This document shows, piece by piece, positions 19,072-28,136 of a stretch of 64,000 bases of DNA. The DNA comes from Flammeovirga aprica JL-4 (lineage in GTDB: Bacteria; Bacteroidota; Bacteroidia; Cytophagales; Flammeovirgaceae), in assembly GCF_012844305.1 (NCBI RefSeq), contig NZ_JABANE010000036.1:1-64000 (forward strand), read 5' to 3'. The notes below the pieces were generated by a model. The model had not been told where the DNA came from. It was given only the letters and a program-made list of their open reading frames with translations, and searched no databases. Both the position numbers and the translations under genes were made by a program. The first letter of the stretch is position 1, and every line of letters begins with the position of its first letter.

Positions 19072-20652
19072 ATGAGATCTACATACAGCTTGACTAAATA
19101 CTTGCCGATTCTATTGTTGCTGTCCTTCGCCTGTAGTGCGAAGGGTGGTGATAAGAATAAAAAGGTACCAAAGAAGCCGAACATTATTGTGATTTTGGCA
19201 GATGATATGGGTTTTTCTGATCTTGGATGTACAGGTAGTGAAATCAACACCCCCAACTTAGATCAGCTAGCCTCAGACGGTATACTGTTTACTAATTTCT
19301 ACAATACTCCGAGGTGTGCACCTTCAAGGGCATCATTACTAACGGGATTGTATGCTCATCAAACGGGTGTTGGACACTTGGTGGAAGATTGGGAAAAACC
19401 GGGTTATAAAGGTTACCTCTCCAAAAATGCGGTGACTACGGCAGAGGTCTTGAAAGAGAATGGTTATCATACCATAATGTCTGGAAAATGGCATTTGGGA
19501 GATGATCGTGAACATTGGCCTAATGAAAGAGGATTTGAAGATTTTTACGGTATTCCAGCAGGTGGAGGCGTCTATTTTTACCCTACAAAATTCTTGAATA
19601 GAGAAGTTTATAAGAATGGTGTAAAGACGGAGGAAAATCCTGATACGTTTTATTCTACCAATAATTTTACTGATGAGGCCATTCAATTTATAGAGCAATC
19701 AAAAGGAGAACAAAAGCCGTTTTTCTTGTATATGGCACAGATTGCACCTCATTTTCCCTTACAAGCTTTGCCGGAGGATATTGAGAAGTACAAAGGTAAA
19801 TATGAAGTGGGGTATCATGCCATTCGTGAGCAGCGCTTTGCCAAGCAAAAAGAATTGGGTCTTTTCCCAGAAGATTTAGAAATGACGAAGGGAGAGCATC
19901 CGAAGTGGGATGAATTAGAAGATGCCGCAACAGAAGCTCACAAAATGAGTGTTTATGCGGCTCAGGTGGATCGATTGGATCAAAATATCGGAAAACTGAT
20001 TGATTACCTGAAGAAAGAGAATATGTACGATAACACGGCTATTTTCTTCTTATCAGATAATGGTGGATGTCATCAAATGGTCAACCGTTCTCCGGGTGTA
20101 ACACCGGGTGGGAAAGATTCTTTTATCTCTTATGGACACTGGTCTAATGTGAGTAATACCCCTTTCAAATTGTGGAAAAGAGAAACGATGGAAGGAGGAA
20201 TTAGAACCCCTTTTATCGCTCATTTTCCGAAGGATATAAAAGTAAAAAAAGGATTAAATACGCAACCTGCACATATTATTGATGTGATGACTACTTGTTT
20301 AGAACTTGCAGGTGTAGACTACCCTAATACTTACCAAGGCAATACAATTTATCCTTCGGAAGGAGAAAGTATTTTATCCTTAGCGAAAGGGCAGAAAACG
20401 GATCAGAATAGAATACTTTTCTGGGAGCACGAAGGCAACAAAGCACTTCGACAAGGGGACTGGAAAATGGTGAAAAGAAAGAAGTCAGACTGGATGTTAT
20501 TCAACATGAAATCAGATCCTTTAGAAGAGAATAATATTATCGATCAATATCCAGAAAAAGCCAAGGAATATACAGTGGCTTATCAGCAATGGATGACGGA
20601 TCATTTTGTGGAGGAATGGCCTGCAAAAAAGAAAAAGAAGAAACTAAACTAA
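19072..20652 (+). CDS. Formylglycine arylsulfatase-like enzyme, lipoprotein
   Basis: The N-terminus ends in LLSFAC, so a lipoprotein is likely. NIIVILADDMGFSDLG (about residues 37-52) and C82 in CAPSR mark the active site, with ASLLTGLYAHQTGVGH and MSGKWHLGDD after it. The long insert near residues 230-310 and SDNGGCHQMVNRS resemble S1_4-type arylsulfatases; this assignment is tentative. The C-terminus is a lysine-rich tail. It starts immediately after the previous sulfatase and is followed 2 bp later by a GH2 gene, so three genes are tightly packed. Confidence 0.9.
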   Translation: MRSTYSLTKYLPILLLLSFACSAKGGDKNKKVPKKPNIIVILADDMGFSDLGCTGSEINTPNLDQLASDGILFTNFYNTPRCAPSRASLLTGLYAHQTGVGHLVEDWEKPGYKGYLSKNAVTTAEVLKENGYHTIMSGKWHLGDDREHWPNERGFEDFYGIPAGGGVYFYPTKFLNREVYKNGVKTEENPDTFYSTNNFTDEAIQFIEQSKGEQKPFFLYMAQIAPHFPLQALPEDIEKYKGKYEVGYHAIREQRFAKQKELGLFPEDLEMTKGEHPKWDELEDAATEAHKMSVYAAQVDRLDQNIGKLIDYLKKENMYDNTAIFFLSDNGGCHQMVNRSPGVTPGGKDSFISYGHWSNVSNTPFKLWKRETMEGGIRTPFIAHFPKDIKVKKGLNTQPAHIIDVMTTCLELAGVDYPNTYQGNTIYPSEGESILSLAKGQKTDQNRILFWEHEGNKALRQGDWKMVKRKKSDWMLFNMKSDPLEENNIIDQYPEKAKEYTVAYQQWMTDHFVEEWPAKKKKKKLN

Positions 20653-20654
20653 CA

Positions 20655-23219
20655 ATGATGAGAAATAGCTTAATATTTGGTTTGTTGCTATTGTTTTTCG
20701 GGCAGGGATTCGCTCAGGAAAAAATAGTATTGAACGGCATCTGGGATTTTAAAATTGACCGTTATAACAAAGGACTAGCCGATGAATGGTTCCTTCATCC
20801 TCAAGCCCAGCAATGGGGTAAACTGGAAGTACCTGGAAACTGGGATACTGAAAATGAATACGCCAATTTTTCTGGTGTAGCTTGGTATCATACTTCCTTT
20901 GAAACGGAAGCAGGCATGAAAGACAAATTAGTACGTCTTTATTTTGAGTCGGTTTACAATGAAGCCACTGTTTGGTTAAACGGTGAAAAGTTGGGAATAA
21001 ACCCTTTTGGATTCCTGCCTTTTGAATACAAAATCACAGATAAACTCCGTACTGACGGTCCTAATGACTTGGTGTTGAGAGTGGACAATACTTTCAAAAG
21101 AGGAGCCATTTGGAACTGGGGCGGTATCCGTAGACCGGTACATTTAGAAGTCACTGAAAAGTCAAGACTAGTGGCTCAGAAGGTGACAGCAGAACCGAAC
21201 CTGAAGAAAGGGACTGCCGCTATTGCTATGAATTTAGCCTTTGAAAACAATAAGTCAGAAGATAAAACGCTGACTTTTGAAATAGAAGTGACAAGCAAGG
21301 AAAATCCATCAAAAGTAATTGTCAAAAAGAAAGGAAATATTGCTGTAGGAAAAGGGGGGACAAAAGTGACGGATATACATTTCAACTTAGCTAAAAAGTA
21401 TGTGAAACTTTGGGATTACAACCATCCCCACCTTTACCGCTCTAAAGTTTCTGTTTTTGACGGAAATGAAAAAATTCAAGAGCAAACGGACCAATTTGGT
21501 ATTAGAAAGCTGGAAGTGGTGGGAATGGAATTACATCTCAATGGTAAAAATTTCAGACCGCTAGGTTTCAATATGGTGCCAGATGATCGTTTTACCGGCA
21601 ATACTTTACGAAGAGAAAGAATTCTGGAAGATATCGCATTAATGAAAAGCTTGGGAGCCAACTTTGCTCGTGTAAGCCACTTACCATTGCCTAAAGAATA
21701 CCTTGATTTATTAGACGAGAACGGTATTATGACTTTTGAAGAAGTGGCGCTTTGGGGTAAGGACAAATGGGTAGATCCTAATCATCCAATGCCGAAAGCA
21801 TGGTTGGAAACAATGATCTCCACGAAATATAACCATCCGTCTGTCATTGGTTGGAGCGTAGGAAATGAGATCGGTTACCGTTCTGCCAATCCATTGGTAA
21901 ATGAATATGTGAAATCAGCGATTGATCACGCGAAAAAATTAGATCCTTCTCGTTTGGCCGTTTATGTTTCTCACTCTGCTCAGAATCAAGATAACGATGC
22001 CTCTCAATATTGTGATATGGTCATGTTGAATATTTATGGTGGATGGGGTAACGCCTTAAAAAAATGCCATAAAAACTTTCCGAATAAACCCATCTTTATG
22101 AGTGAATACGGAGGACGATTAACGGAAGAATTTCCAAATGAGGGAATTGTAGACGGCAAGAAAATGCTCGATCAGATGAGAGGAAAAGACTACTGTGTAG
22201 GTGCATCGCTTTGGACACTCAATGATTATAGAAGTATGTGGCACGGCAGTACGGGCTGGGCTACCACTGAGTCTCAAAATAGAGCTTGGGGATTGGTGAA
22301 TACGTACAGACAAAAGAAAAGAGCTTACTTCCATTTTAGAGAACAATATGCACCTTTTGATACGCTATTTGTAGAACATAATCAACTAGTAAATACAAAA
22401 CAGCAAAGTCAGATTGTATTGCAGCCAAGACCAGAAAAAGGCCTTCCAGCCTACGAACTAATTGATTACAATTTGGTGGTGAAAACTTTTGATAAAGAAG
22501 GAAAAGAATTGACTTTTAGCACAAAGAAATTACCGAATATCTATCCTGGAGGAAAGGAATTAAAAGTAGGTTTTGAATGGAACAAAAATGCCGATGTTGC
22601 GATGATGCAAGTGTTAGTGACTGATGCCCTAGGATATGATATTTTTAATATCAACGAGTATTTCACCGCGCCAGCAACACCTGCAGTAAGAACGATTTTA
22701 AACTCTACGGCGAAGGGAAGAATTGTATTTGAAAAAGTGTGGAATGCTGAAGAATATAAATTGTATTATAAAGGTAAAGATGGAGAGGTAAAAGAAACTG
22801 AACCTACTATTGATCCTTATATTCAATTAGGTCAATTGAAGAAAAATAAAAAGTTCGATTGTGAATTAGTAGCCCTAAATAGTTTCGGTGAAAGTGAGAA
22901 ATTTGCCTTTGTTTTTGAAAAGAACGAAGAAGAATTACCTCCGTTAATCTTCACAATGCAAGGTGGAAATAATTGTATTTTTATTGGATATGATTCACAT
23001 CCTTCAGACTTTTTATATGATGTGAGGTATGGCACAAAAGAAGGTGAGTTTGAGCAAGAAATGTCTTTCAACTTAAGAGGATCTTATAAGATTCCAAACC
23101 TCAAGCCCAATACCACTTATTATGTTCAAATGAGAAAAAGAATGCAATGGGGATTTGCTTCACAATGGAGCGAAACTTATAAAATAACAACTAAGAATAA
23201 TCAAGAGACTGCTCAATAG
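20655..23219 (+). CDS. GH2 glycoside hydrolase (beta-galactosidase-like)
   Basis: I place the start at 20655, just after the upstream stop, because MMRNSLIFGLLLLFFGQGFAQ is a clear signal peptide. A longer in-frame version from 20589 would overlap the sulfatase and lack one. The 854-residue protein has GH2 jelly-roll and immunoglobulin-like domains (about 25-290), then a TIM barrel. E405 in WSVGNEIG is the predicted acid/base and E484 in IFMSEYGG the nucleophile. A C-terminal Fn3-like domain (about 750-850) follows. Beta-galactosidase and beta-glucuronidase are both possible. The gene is embedded in the sulfatase run, which suggests exo-trimming of desulfated oligosaccharides. Confidence 0.88.
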   Translation: MMRNSLIFGLLLLFFGQGFAQEKIVLNGIWDFKIDRYNKGLADEWFLHPQAQQWGKLEVPGNWDTENEYANFSGVAWYHTSFETEAGMKDKLVRLYFESVYNEATVWLNGEKLGINPFGFLPFEYKITDKLRTDGPNDLVLRVDNTFKRGAIWNWGGIRRPVHLEVTEKSRLVAQKVTAEPNLKKGTAAIAMNLAFENNKSEDKTLTFEIEVTSKENPSKVIVKKKGNIAVGKGGTKVTDIHFNLAKKYVKLWDYNHPHLYRSKVSVFDGNEKIQEQTDQFGIRKLEVVGMELHLNGKNFRPLGFNMVPDDRFTGNTLRRERILEDIALMKSLGANFARVSHLPLPKEYLDLLDENGIMTFEEVALWGKDKWVDPNHPMPKAWLETMISTKYNHPSVIGWSVGNEIGYRSANPLVNEYVKSAIDHAKKLDPSRLAVYVSHSAQNQDNDASQYCDMVMLNIYGGWGNALKKCHKNFPNKPIFMSEYGGRLTEEFPNEGIVDGKKMLDQMRGKDYCVGASLWTLNDYRSMWHGSTGWATTESQNRAWGLVNTYRQKKRAYFHFREQYAPFDTLFVEHNQLVNTKQQSQIVLQPRPEKGLPAYELIDYNLVVKTFDKEGKELTFSTKKLPNIYPGGKELKVGFEWNKNADVAMMQVLVTDALGYDIFNINEYFTAPATPAVRTILNSTAKGRIVFEKVWNAEEYKLYYKGKDGEVKETEPTIDPYIQLGQLKKNKKFDCELVALNSFGESEKFAFVFEKNEEELPPLIFTMQGGNNCIFIGYDSHPSDFLYDVRYGTKEGEFEQEMSFNLRGSYKIPNLKPNTTYYVQMRKRMQWGFASQWSETYKITTKNNQETAQ

Positions 23220-23302
23220 TTATTTAGTTAACGATCAGGTCTATTGGGAGGACTGCATACTCTCGGTAACCAAAATAAAGTAGAAACTTAATGTAAGTAA
23301 CA

Positions 23303-23335
23303 AAGTAGGAACACTACGCTGTGGTGTTCTTACTT
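23303..23335 (+). terminator. Strong hairpin between the two GH2 genes
   Basis: Bases 23303-23317 pair over all 15 positions (two G-T wobbles) with 23321-23335 around a 3-nt loop. There is no long T-run, so it may stabilise or process mRNA rather than end transcription. A separate 19-bp palindrome, AGCATGTTTGAAACATGCT, lies at 23351-23369. Confidence 0.45.
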
Positions 23336-23408
23336 ACTTGATTATCTAAGAGCATGTTTGAAACATGCTTTAAGGGGCAATATTTTCATCTAAAGAATAT
23401 CAATAAAA

Positions 23409-26400
23409 ATGAAATACAAAATAGTAATGGCTATGCTGGCGGCAGGTATGTTTGCTTGTAGTCCATATTCAAAATATGAAGAAGTAAGTTGGGAAGAAAA
23501 AACGGAATTAGAGTGGCAGAACCCTTCCGTTTTCCAAATCAATAGATTAGAACCGAGAGCTCATTTTATTCCTTTTGCAACGGAGAATGAAGTGGCTTCA
23601 AAAAATATAAACAAATCATCATTGGTCCAATCTTTAGATGGGCAATGGAAGTTTAGCTACGCGAAAACGCCTTCAGAACGACCTTTTTATTTTTATAAAA
23701 CTGATTATGATATCAGAGACTGGGAAGAAATAACAGTTCCGGGTTCTATCGAAGTGCAAGGCAATGGTTATCCAATTTATACCAACGTAAAATATCCTTT
23801 TACACTTGATAAAGCAACGCATAATCAGGGCAAATATATTTTACCGGAGGAAAACTCAGTAGGGTCTTATAAAACAACCTTTGAAATCGCAGATACTTGG
23901 GGAAATCATGATGTGATTTTACATTTTGGAGGTGTCGCTTCAGCATTTTATGTGTGGGTAAATGGAGAAAAAGTAGGGTACAGCCAAGGGTCAAAAACAC
24001 CTGCTGAATTTGATATTACACCTTATCTGAAAGAAGGCAAAAATGACTTAGCAGTAGAAGTATACCGCTTTTCGGACGGTTCTTATTTAGAAGATCAAGA
24101 TTTCTGGCGTTTGAGTGGTATTCACAGAGAAGTGATGCTACTGGCTAGACCAAAAGCACATTTAGAGGACTTTGATTTGCTGACACAGCTGGACCTTACT
24201 ACTAAAAATGGTACTTTGGACTTCAAGGTTTCTACTTCAAAAGAGGTGTATTATACGGTAGTGAAGCTTCTTGATGAATCGACAAATCAATTCATTTATG
24301 AATCGAAAGTAGCGGTTGAGAGTGGAAAAGGATCACTTCATACTGTTATTGAAAATGTAAAACCTTGGACTGCTGAAACACCAAATGTTTATACTGCTTA
24401 TATCACGATGATCGATAAAAGTGGAAATGAGGTGGAACATATTTATCAGAAGGTTGGCTTTAGAACGGTAGATATCAAAAATGCTCAATTGAGAGTAAAC
24501 GGACAGCCTGTTTATGTGAAAGGTGTCAATTTACATGAGCATCATCCTATTACAGGTCACTATGTTGATGAGGCTACAATGTTGAAAGACTTGAGAGTAA
24601 TGAAAGAGCATAACATTAATGCGATACGTTTTTCTCACTATCCTCAACCAGAAAGATTGTATGAGTTAGCCTTGGAAAATGGCTTTTATATCTGCGATGA
24701 GGCCAACATTGAAGTGCATGGTTTTGGTGCGGCATTGCAAGGGAAATTTAATAAAGAATACCACCCTGCTTACCAAGAATTATGGGCGCCTGCATTCTTA
24801 GATCGAATTAAAAGAATGTACAAAAGAGATCGTAATCAGTCCGCTGTGATTGTATGGTCGATGGGTAATGAATGTGGTAACGGAGACGTCTTTTATAAAG
24901 GATATGAAATGCTTAAAGATTGGGATGATAGCAGACCTGTGTCCTTTGAGCAAGCAGGTGAAAACACAAATACAGATATTGTAGCACCTATGTACCGTTC
25001 ACCAAAAGGAGTGGAGAAATATGCTAAAAAGAACCCTGAACGCCCAATGATTTTATGTGAGTATTCTCACGCAATGGGCAACTCGAACGGTGATATCAAA
25101 GACTACTGGGAAATTTTTGAGAAGTACCCTCAATTGCAAGGTGGTTATGTTTGGGATTGGGTAGATCAAGGTATACAAACGACGGACAGCAATGGAACAG
25201 CATACATGGCTTATGGAGGTGATTTTGGCCCGGATGATGTGCCTAGCGATGGAGCATTTTGTATCAATGGATTGGTCTCTGCGGAGCGTGAACCTCATCC
25301 TGCATTATCTTCAGAAGTAAAGAAGGTGTACCAGAATATTGGAATTGCTTGGGATAAAAAGCAAAAATCAGTGAAGGTAACGAATAAGTATGCTTTTATT
25401 GATCTATCAGATTTTGTAGTTCACTATGAGCTAAAAGGAGCTGGTGAACTTGTATCAAAAGGTACAATTGATTTGACGGATGTAAAACCGTATGCGACAA
25501 AGACTTTTGAATTACCAATCATCAATACAAAACTAGATAATACAGTAGATTATTATTTGAATTTCAAAGTGTTAAAGAAATCTCCATTTAAACTGCTGAA
25601 GAAAGATCATGTTTATGCTACAGAGCAATTAGTGTATCAAAAAGCAAGCAGTCAACTTTTTGTCAATACAGATGGAAAACAACTGACACATGATAAATCT
25701 GATACAAATCTAGTCGTGAAAGGTGAAGGTTTCTCTGTCAACTTTGATCTTGAAAAAGGAGAAATGATTTCATGGAAACAAAAGGATGTAGAATTACTGG
25801 AGAAAGGTTTTAACCTAGACATGTACAGAGGTTGGACGGATAATGACTTCGGTATGAAATTCGACAAGCGTTCTAAAATCTGGAAGTTCAATCCTCAAGA
25901 TATTTTTACAAAATCCTTTATCAAAATTACGCCTCAGTCTACTGAAGTAACGATGAATTATGAATTGAAGAAAGAGGAAAAAGTGGTAGCGAAGATGTCT
26001 ATGAAATATAGCGTTTTCCCATCAGGTGATATTGCTGTATCGACTACTTTAAATCCATTGGAGAAAGAGTTGCCAATGATGCCACGTTTTGGAGTACAGG
26101 CACAATTCCCTGTAGCGTACAACCAAGTGAGTTATTTAGGTAGAGGTCCAGAAGAAAATTATATAGACCGTAACTATGGTACACATATCGATTGGTATAC
26201 TTCGAAAGCGAAGGATTTATACTACCCTTATGTTCGACCTCAAGAGAATGGAAACCATACGGATACAAAATACTTTACATTGACCAATGCCGAAGGAGAA
26301 GGAATTTTATTCGTCTCAGAAAACGAGTCCTTCAACTTTACTGCCTTAAGAAACAATCATGACGACTTTACTTCTGAAGAGCGTACAGACGGTCGTCAAA

Positions 26401-26648
26401 TTGATGGACGAAAAGTAGTCAACAGACATACGAATGATGTGAAATTGAGAAACGAAATATACCTGAATATCGATCATGGATCAACGGGTGTTGGAGGTGT
26501 CAACTCTTGGGGAGCTTGGCCACTTGAGCAATACCGTTTACAGCCAGCTAAGATGTCTTATTCATTTAGAATGAAAGCAATATTGAAAAGTGATAACCTG
26601 CATGAAGAAGGTAATAAGAAATTACCGCCATCGAAATTAATGTTATAG
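23409..26648 (+). CDS. GH2 beta-galactosidase (LacZ-like), lipoprotein
   Basis: This 1079-residue protein has the five-domain LacZ layout. It has a lipobox-like GMFAC, a sugar-binding jelly roll (about 35-250), an immunoglobulin-like domain (250-355) and a TIM barrel with NLHEHHPITG (374-383). E488 in WSMGNECG is the acid/base and E551 in LCEYSHAMGNSNG the nucleophile. The large C-terminal beta-galactosidase small-chain domain (about 760-1060) ends in the LRNEIYLNIDHGSTGVGG and SWGAWPLEQYRL blocks. It should hydrolyse terminal beta-galactosides. Its length and full motif set support a working enzyme. Together with the other GH2 it points to a galactan substrate. Confidence 0.93.
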   Translation: MKYKIVMAMLAAGMFACSPYSKYEEVSWEEKTELEWQNPSVFQINRLEPRAHFIPFATENEVASKNINKSSLVQSLDGQWKFSYAKTPSERPFYFYKTDYDIRDWEEITVPGSIEVQGNGYPIYTNVKYPFTLDKATHNQGKYILPEENSVGSYKTTFEIADTWGNHDVILHFGGVASAFYVWVNGEKVGYSQGSKTPAEFDITPYLKEGKNDLAVEVYRFSDGSYLEDQDFWRLSGIHREVMLLARPKAHLEDFDLLTQLDLTTKNGTLDFKVSTSKEVYYTVVKLLDESTNQFIYESKVAVESGKGSLHTVIENVKPWTAETPNVYTAYITMIDKSGNEVEHIYQKVGFRTVDIKNAQLRVNGQPVYVKGVNLHEHHPITGHYVDEATMLKDLRVMKEHNINAIRFSHYPQPERLYELALENGFYICDEANIEVHGFGAALQGKFNKEYHPAYQELWAPAFLDRIKRMYKRDRNQSAVIVWSMGNECGNGDVFYKGYEMLKDWDDSRPVSFEQAGENTNTDIVAPMYRSPKGVEKYAKKNPERPMILCEYSHAMGNSNGDIKDYWEIFEKYPQLQGGYVWDWVDQGIQTTDSNGTAYMAYGGDFGPDDVPSDGAFCINGLVSAEREPHPALSSEVKKVYQNIGIAWDKKQKSVKVTNKYAFIDLSDFVVHYELKGAGELVSKGTIDLTDVKPYATKTFELPIINTKLDNTVDYYLNFKVLKKSPFKLLKKDHVYATEQLVYQKASSQLFVNTDGKQLTHDKSDTNLVVKGEGFSVNFDLEKGEMISWKQKDVELLEKGFNLDMYRGWTDNDFGMKFDKRSKIWKFNPQDIFTKSFIKITPQSTEVTMNYELKKEEKVVAKMSMKYSVFPSGDIAVSTTLNPLEKELPMMPRFGVQAQFPVAYNQVSYLGRGPEENYIDRNYGTHIDWYTSKAKDLYYPYVRPQENGNHTDTKYFTLTNAEGEGILFVSENESFNFTALRNNHDDFTSEERTDGRQIDGRKVVNRHTNDVKLRNEIYLNIDHGSTGVGGVNSWGAWPLEQYRLQPAKMSYSFRMKAILKSDNLHEEGNKKLPPSKLML

Positions 26649-26670
26649 ACAATGTAGTGTAGAATTTGGG

Positions 26671-26710
26671 TCACCTAAGTCCTTTCAGGATTTAGGTGAT
26701 TTATTTCTTA
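26671..26710 (+). terminator. Intrinsic terminator after the LacZ-like gene
   Basis: TCACCTAAGTCC (26671-26682) pairs with GGATTTAGGTGA (26688-26699), with one G-T wobble and a 5-nt loop, followed by TTTATTTCTT. This is a good terminator, 22 bp after the stop codon. The next sulfatase lies only 30 bp downstream, so partial read-through is likely. Confidence 0.7.
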
Positions 26711-26729
26711 AAGAAAACAAATCATAAGT

Positions 26730-28127
26730 ATGAAAAAAGTAATATACATTTTAACCGTCTTGTGTTGGACAGTGTTCAACGTAAATGCGCAAGAGGCCCG
26801 ACCGAATATTGTCTTAATTGTAGCTGACGATTTAGGTTTTGCCGACATTAGCCTTCACGGAAGTAAGCAAATTAATACCCCCAATATCGACCAATTAGCA
26901 TTTGATGGAGTGCTCTGTACAGAAGGCTATACCTCAGCGCCAGTATGCAGTCCCTCAAGAGCTGGATTTATCACAGGCAGACATCAAGTGAAGTTTGGTT
27001 ATGATAATAATTTAGGAGGAAATCAGCCCGGCTTTGATCCTGAGTATTTAGGCTTACCTTTATCAGAAAAGACAATTGCCACACGTTTAAAAGATCTTGG
27101 ATATAAAACTGCTTTAATTGGTAAATGGCATTTGGGTAGCCTTCCAAAGTATCACCCGACCAAAAGAGGTTTTGAAGAATTTTGGGGATATACAAGCGGA
27201 GGTCACGATTACTTCATCGCCAAAGAAAACGGAAAAGGATATAAAGCCCCTATTGAGTGTAATTACAAAACGCCACAAAAACTTTCTTACATCACCGATG
27301 ACAAAGGAGATGAGTGTGTAGATTTTATTAAAAGACATAAAAACGAACCTTTCTTCTTATATGCTTCTTTCAACGCACCCCATACTCCACTTCAAGCCAC
27401 TGAAGCAGATCTTAAATTATTTTCTCATATAGAAGATAAAGAAAGACGAACTTATTTGGCCATGGTTCATCGCTTGGATATTAATATAGGAAGGATCACA
27501 GAAACCTTGAAAAAAGAGGGTTTATATGATGATACAATTATTATGTTTATCAGCGATAATGGTGGCCCTGTGAATCACAATGCCTCTGTCAATGCCCCTT
27601 ATAATGGACAAAAAGGGATCTTATTTGAGGGTGGAATTCATGTACCTTATATCGTTTCTTGGCCAAAGGTTTTACCGAAAGGAAAAAAATATACACAAAC
27701 TGTTTCAGCACTAGATTTTGCTCCGACAATGTTAGTGGCAGCAGGTGGGGAAATTACGGAAGATTGTCAATTTGATGGGGTAAACTTGGTGCCTTACTTC
27801 ACAGGAATCAATAAAAAATTACCGCATGAAGAATTGATGTGGAAGTTTACAATCAGTGCGGCTTACCGAAAAGGAAAATGGAAATTGGTACGTTTGCCTG
27901 ATAGAATGCCTGCACTTTATGATCTGTCAAAAGATGTTTCTGAACAGCATAATGTGTCTTTGAAATATCAGAAAAAAACAGAAGAAATGTTGAAAGAACT
28001 AGGGCAATGGGATGTGACATTACCTCACCCTGTTTTTTTAGAAGGTGCCGTTTGGAAAAAAAGACAACTGGATTTGTATGATGCAAAATATCAATTAGAA
28101 CAACCCAAAAATCCAAAAGTGAAATAA
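26730..28127 (+). CDS. Formylglycine sulfatase (S1_19-like)
   Basis: A signal peptide (cleavage near FNVNAQ) without a lipobox suggests a periplasmic enzyme. NIVLIVADDLGFADISLHGS (about residues 26-45) and C73 in CSPSR mark the active site, with AGFITGRHQVKFGYDNN and ALIGKWHLG after it. The pattern resembles the enzyme at 17646 but the identity is far from complete, so it is a diverged paralogue rather than a recent duplicate. SDNGGPVNHNAS gives later metal ligands. It is followed 9 bp later by a GH-A hydrolase gene. It is the sixth sulfatase of the locus. Confidence 0.9.
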   Translation: MKKVIYILTVLCWTVFNVNAQEARPNIVLIVADDLGFADISLHGSKQINTPNIDQLAFDGVLCTEGYTSAPVCSPSRAGFITGRHQVKFGYDNNLGGNQPGFDPEYLGLPLSEKTIATRLKDLGYKTALIGKWHLGSLPKYHPTKRGFEEFWGYTSGGHDYFIAKENGKGYKAPIECNYKTPQKLSYITDDKGDECVDFIKRHKNEPFFLYASFNAPHTPLQATEADLKLFSHIEDKERRTYLAMVHRLDINIGRITETLKKEGLYDDTIIMFISDNGGPVNHNASVNAPYNGQKGILFEGGIHVPYIVSWPKVLPKGKKYTQTVSALDFAPTMLVAAGGEITEDCQFDGVNLVPYFTGINKKLPHEELMWKFTISAAYRKGKWKLVRLPDRMPALYDLSKDVSEQHNVSLKYQKKTEEMLKELGQWDVTLPHPVFLEGAVWKKRQLDLYDAKYQLEQPKNPKVK

Positions 28128-28136
28128 TATAAAGCA

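Noticed and set aside
20589..20654. N-terminal extension of the first GH2 protein
   Set aside because: It would overlap the upstream sulfatase and hide the clear signal peptide that starts at 20655.
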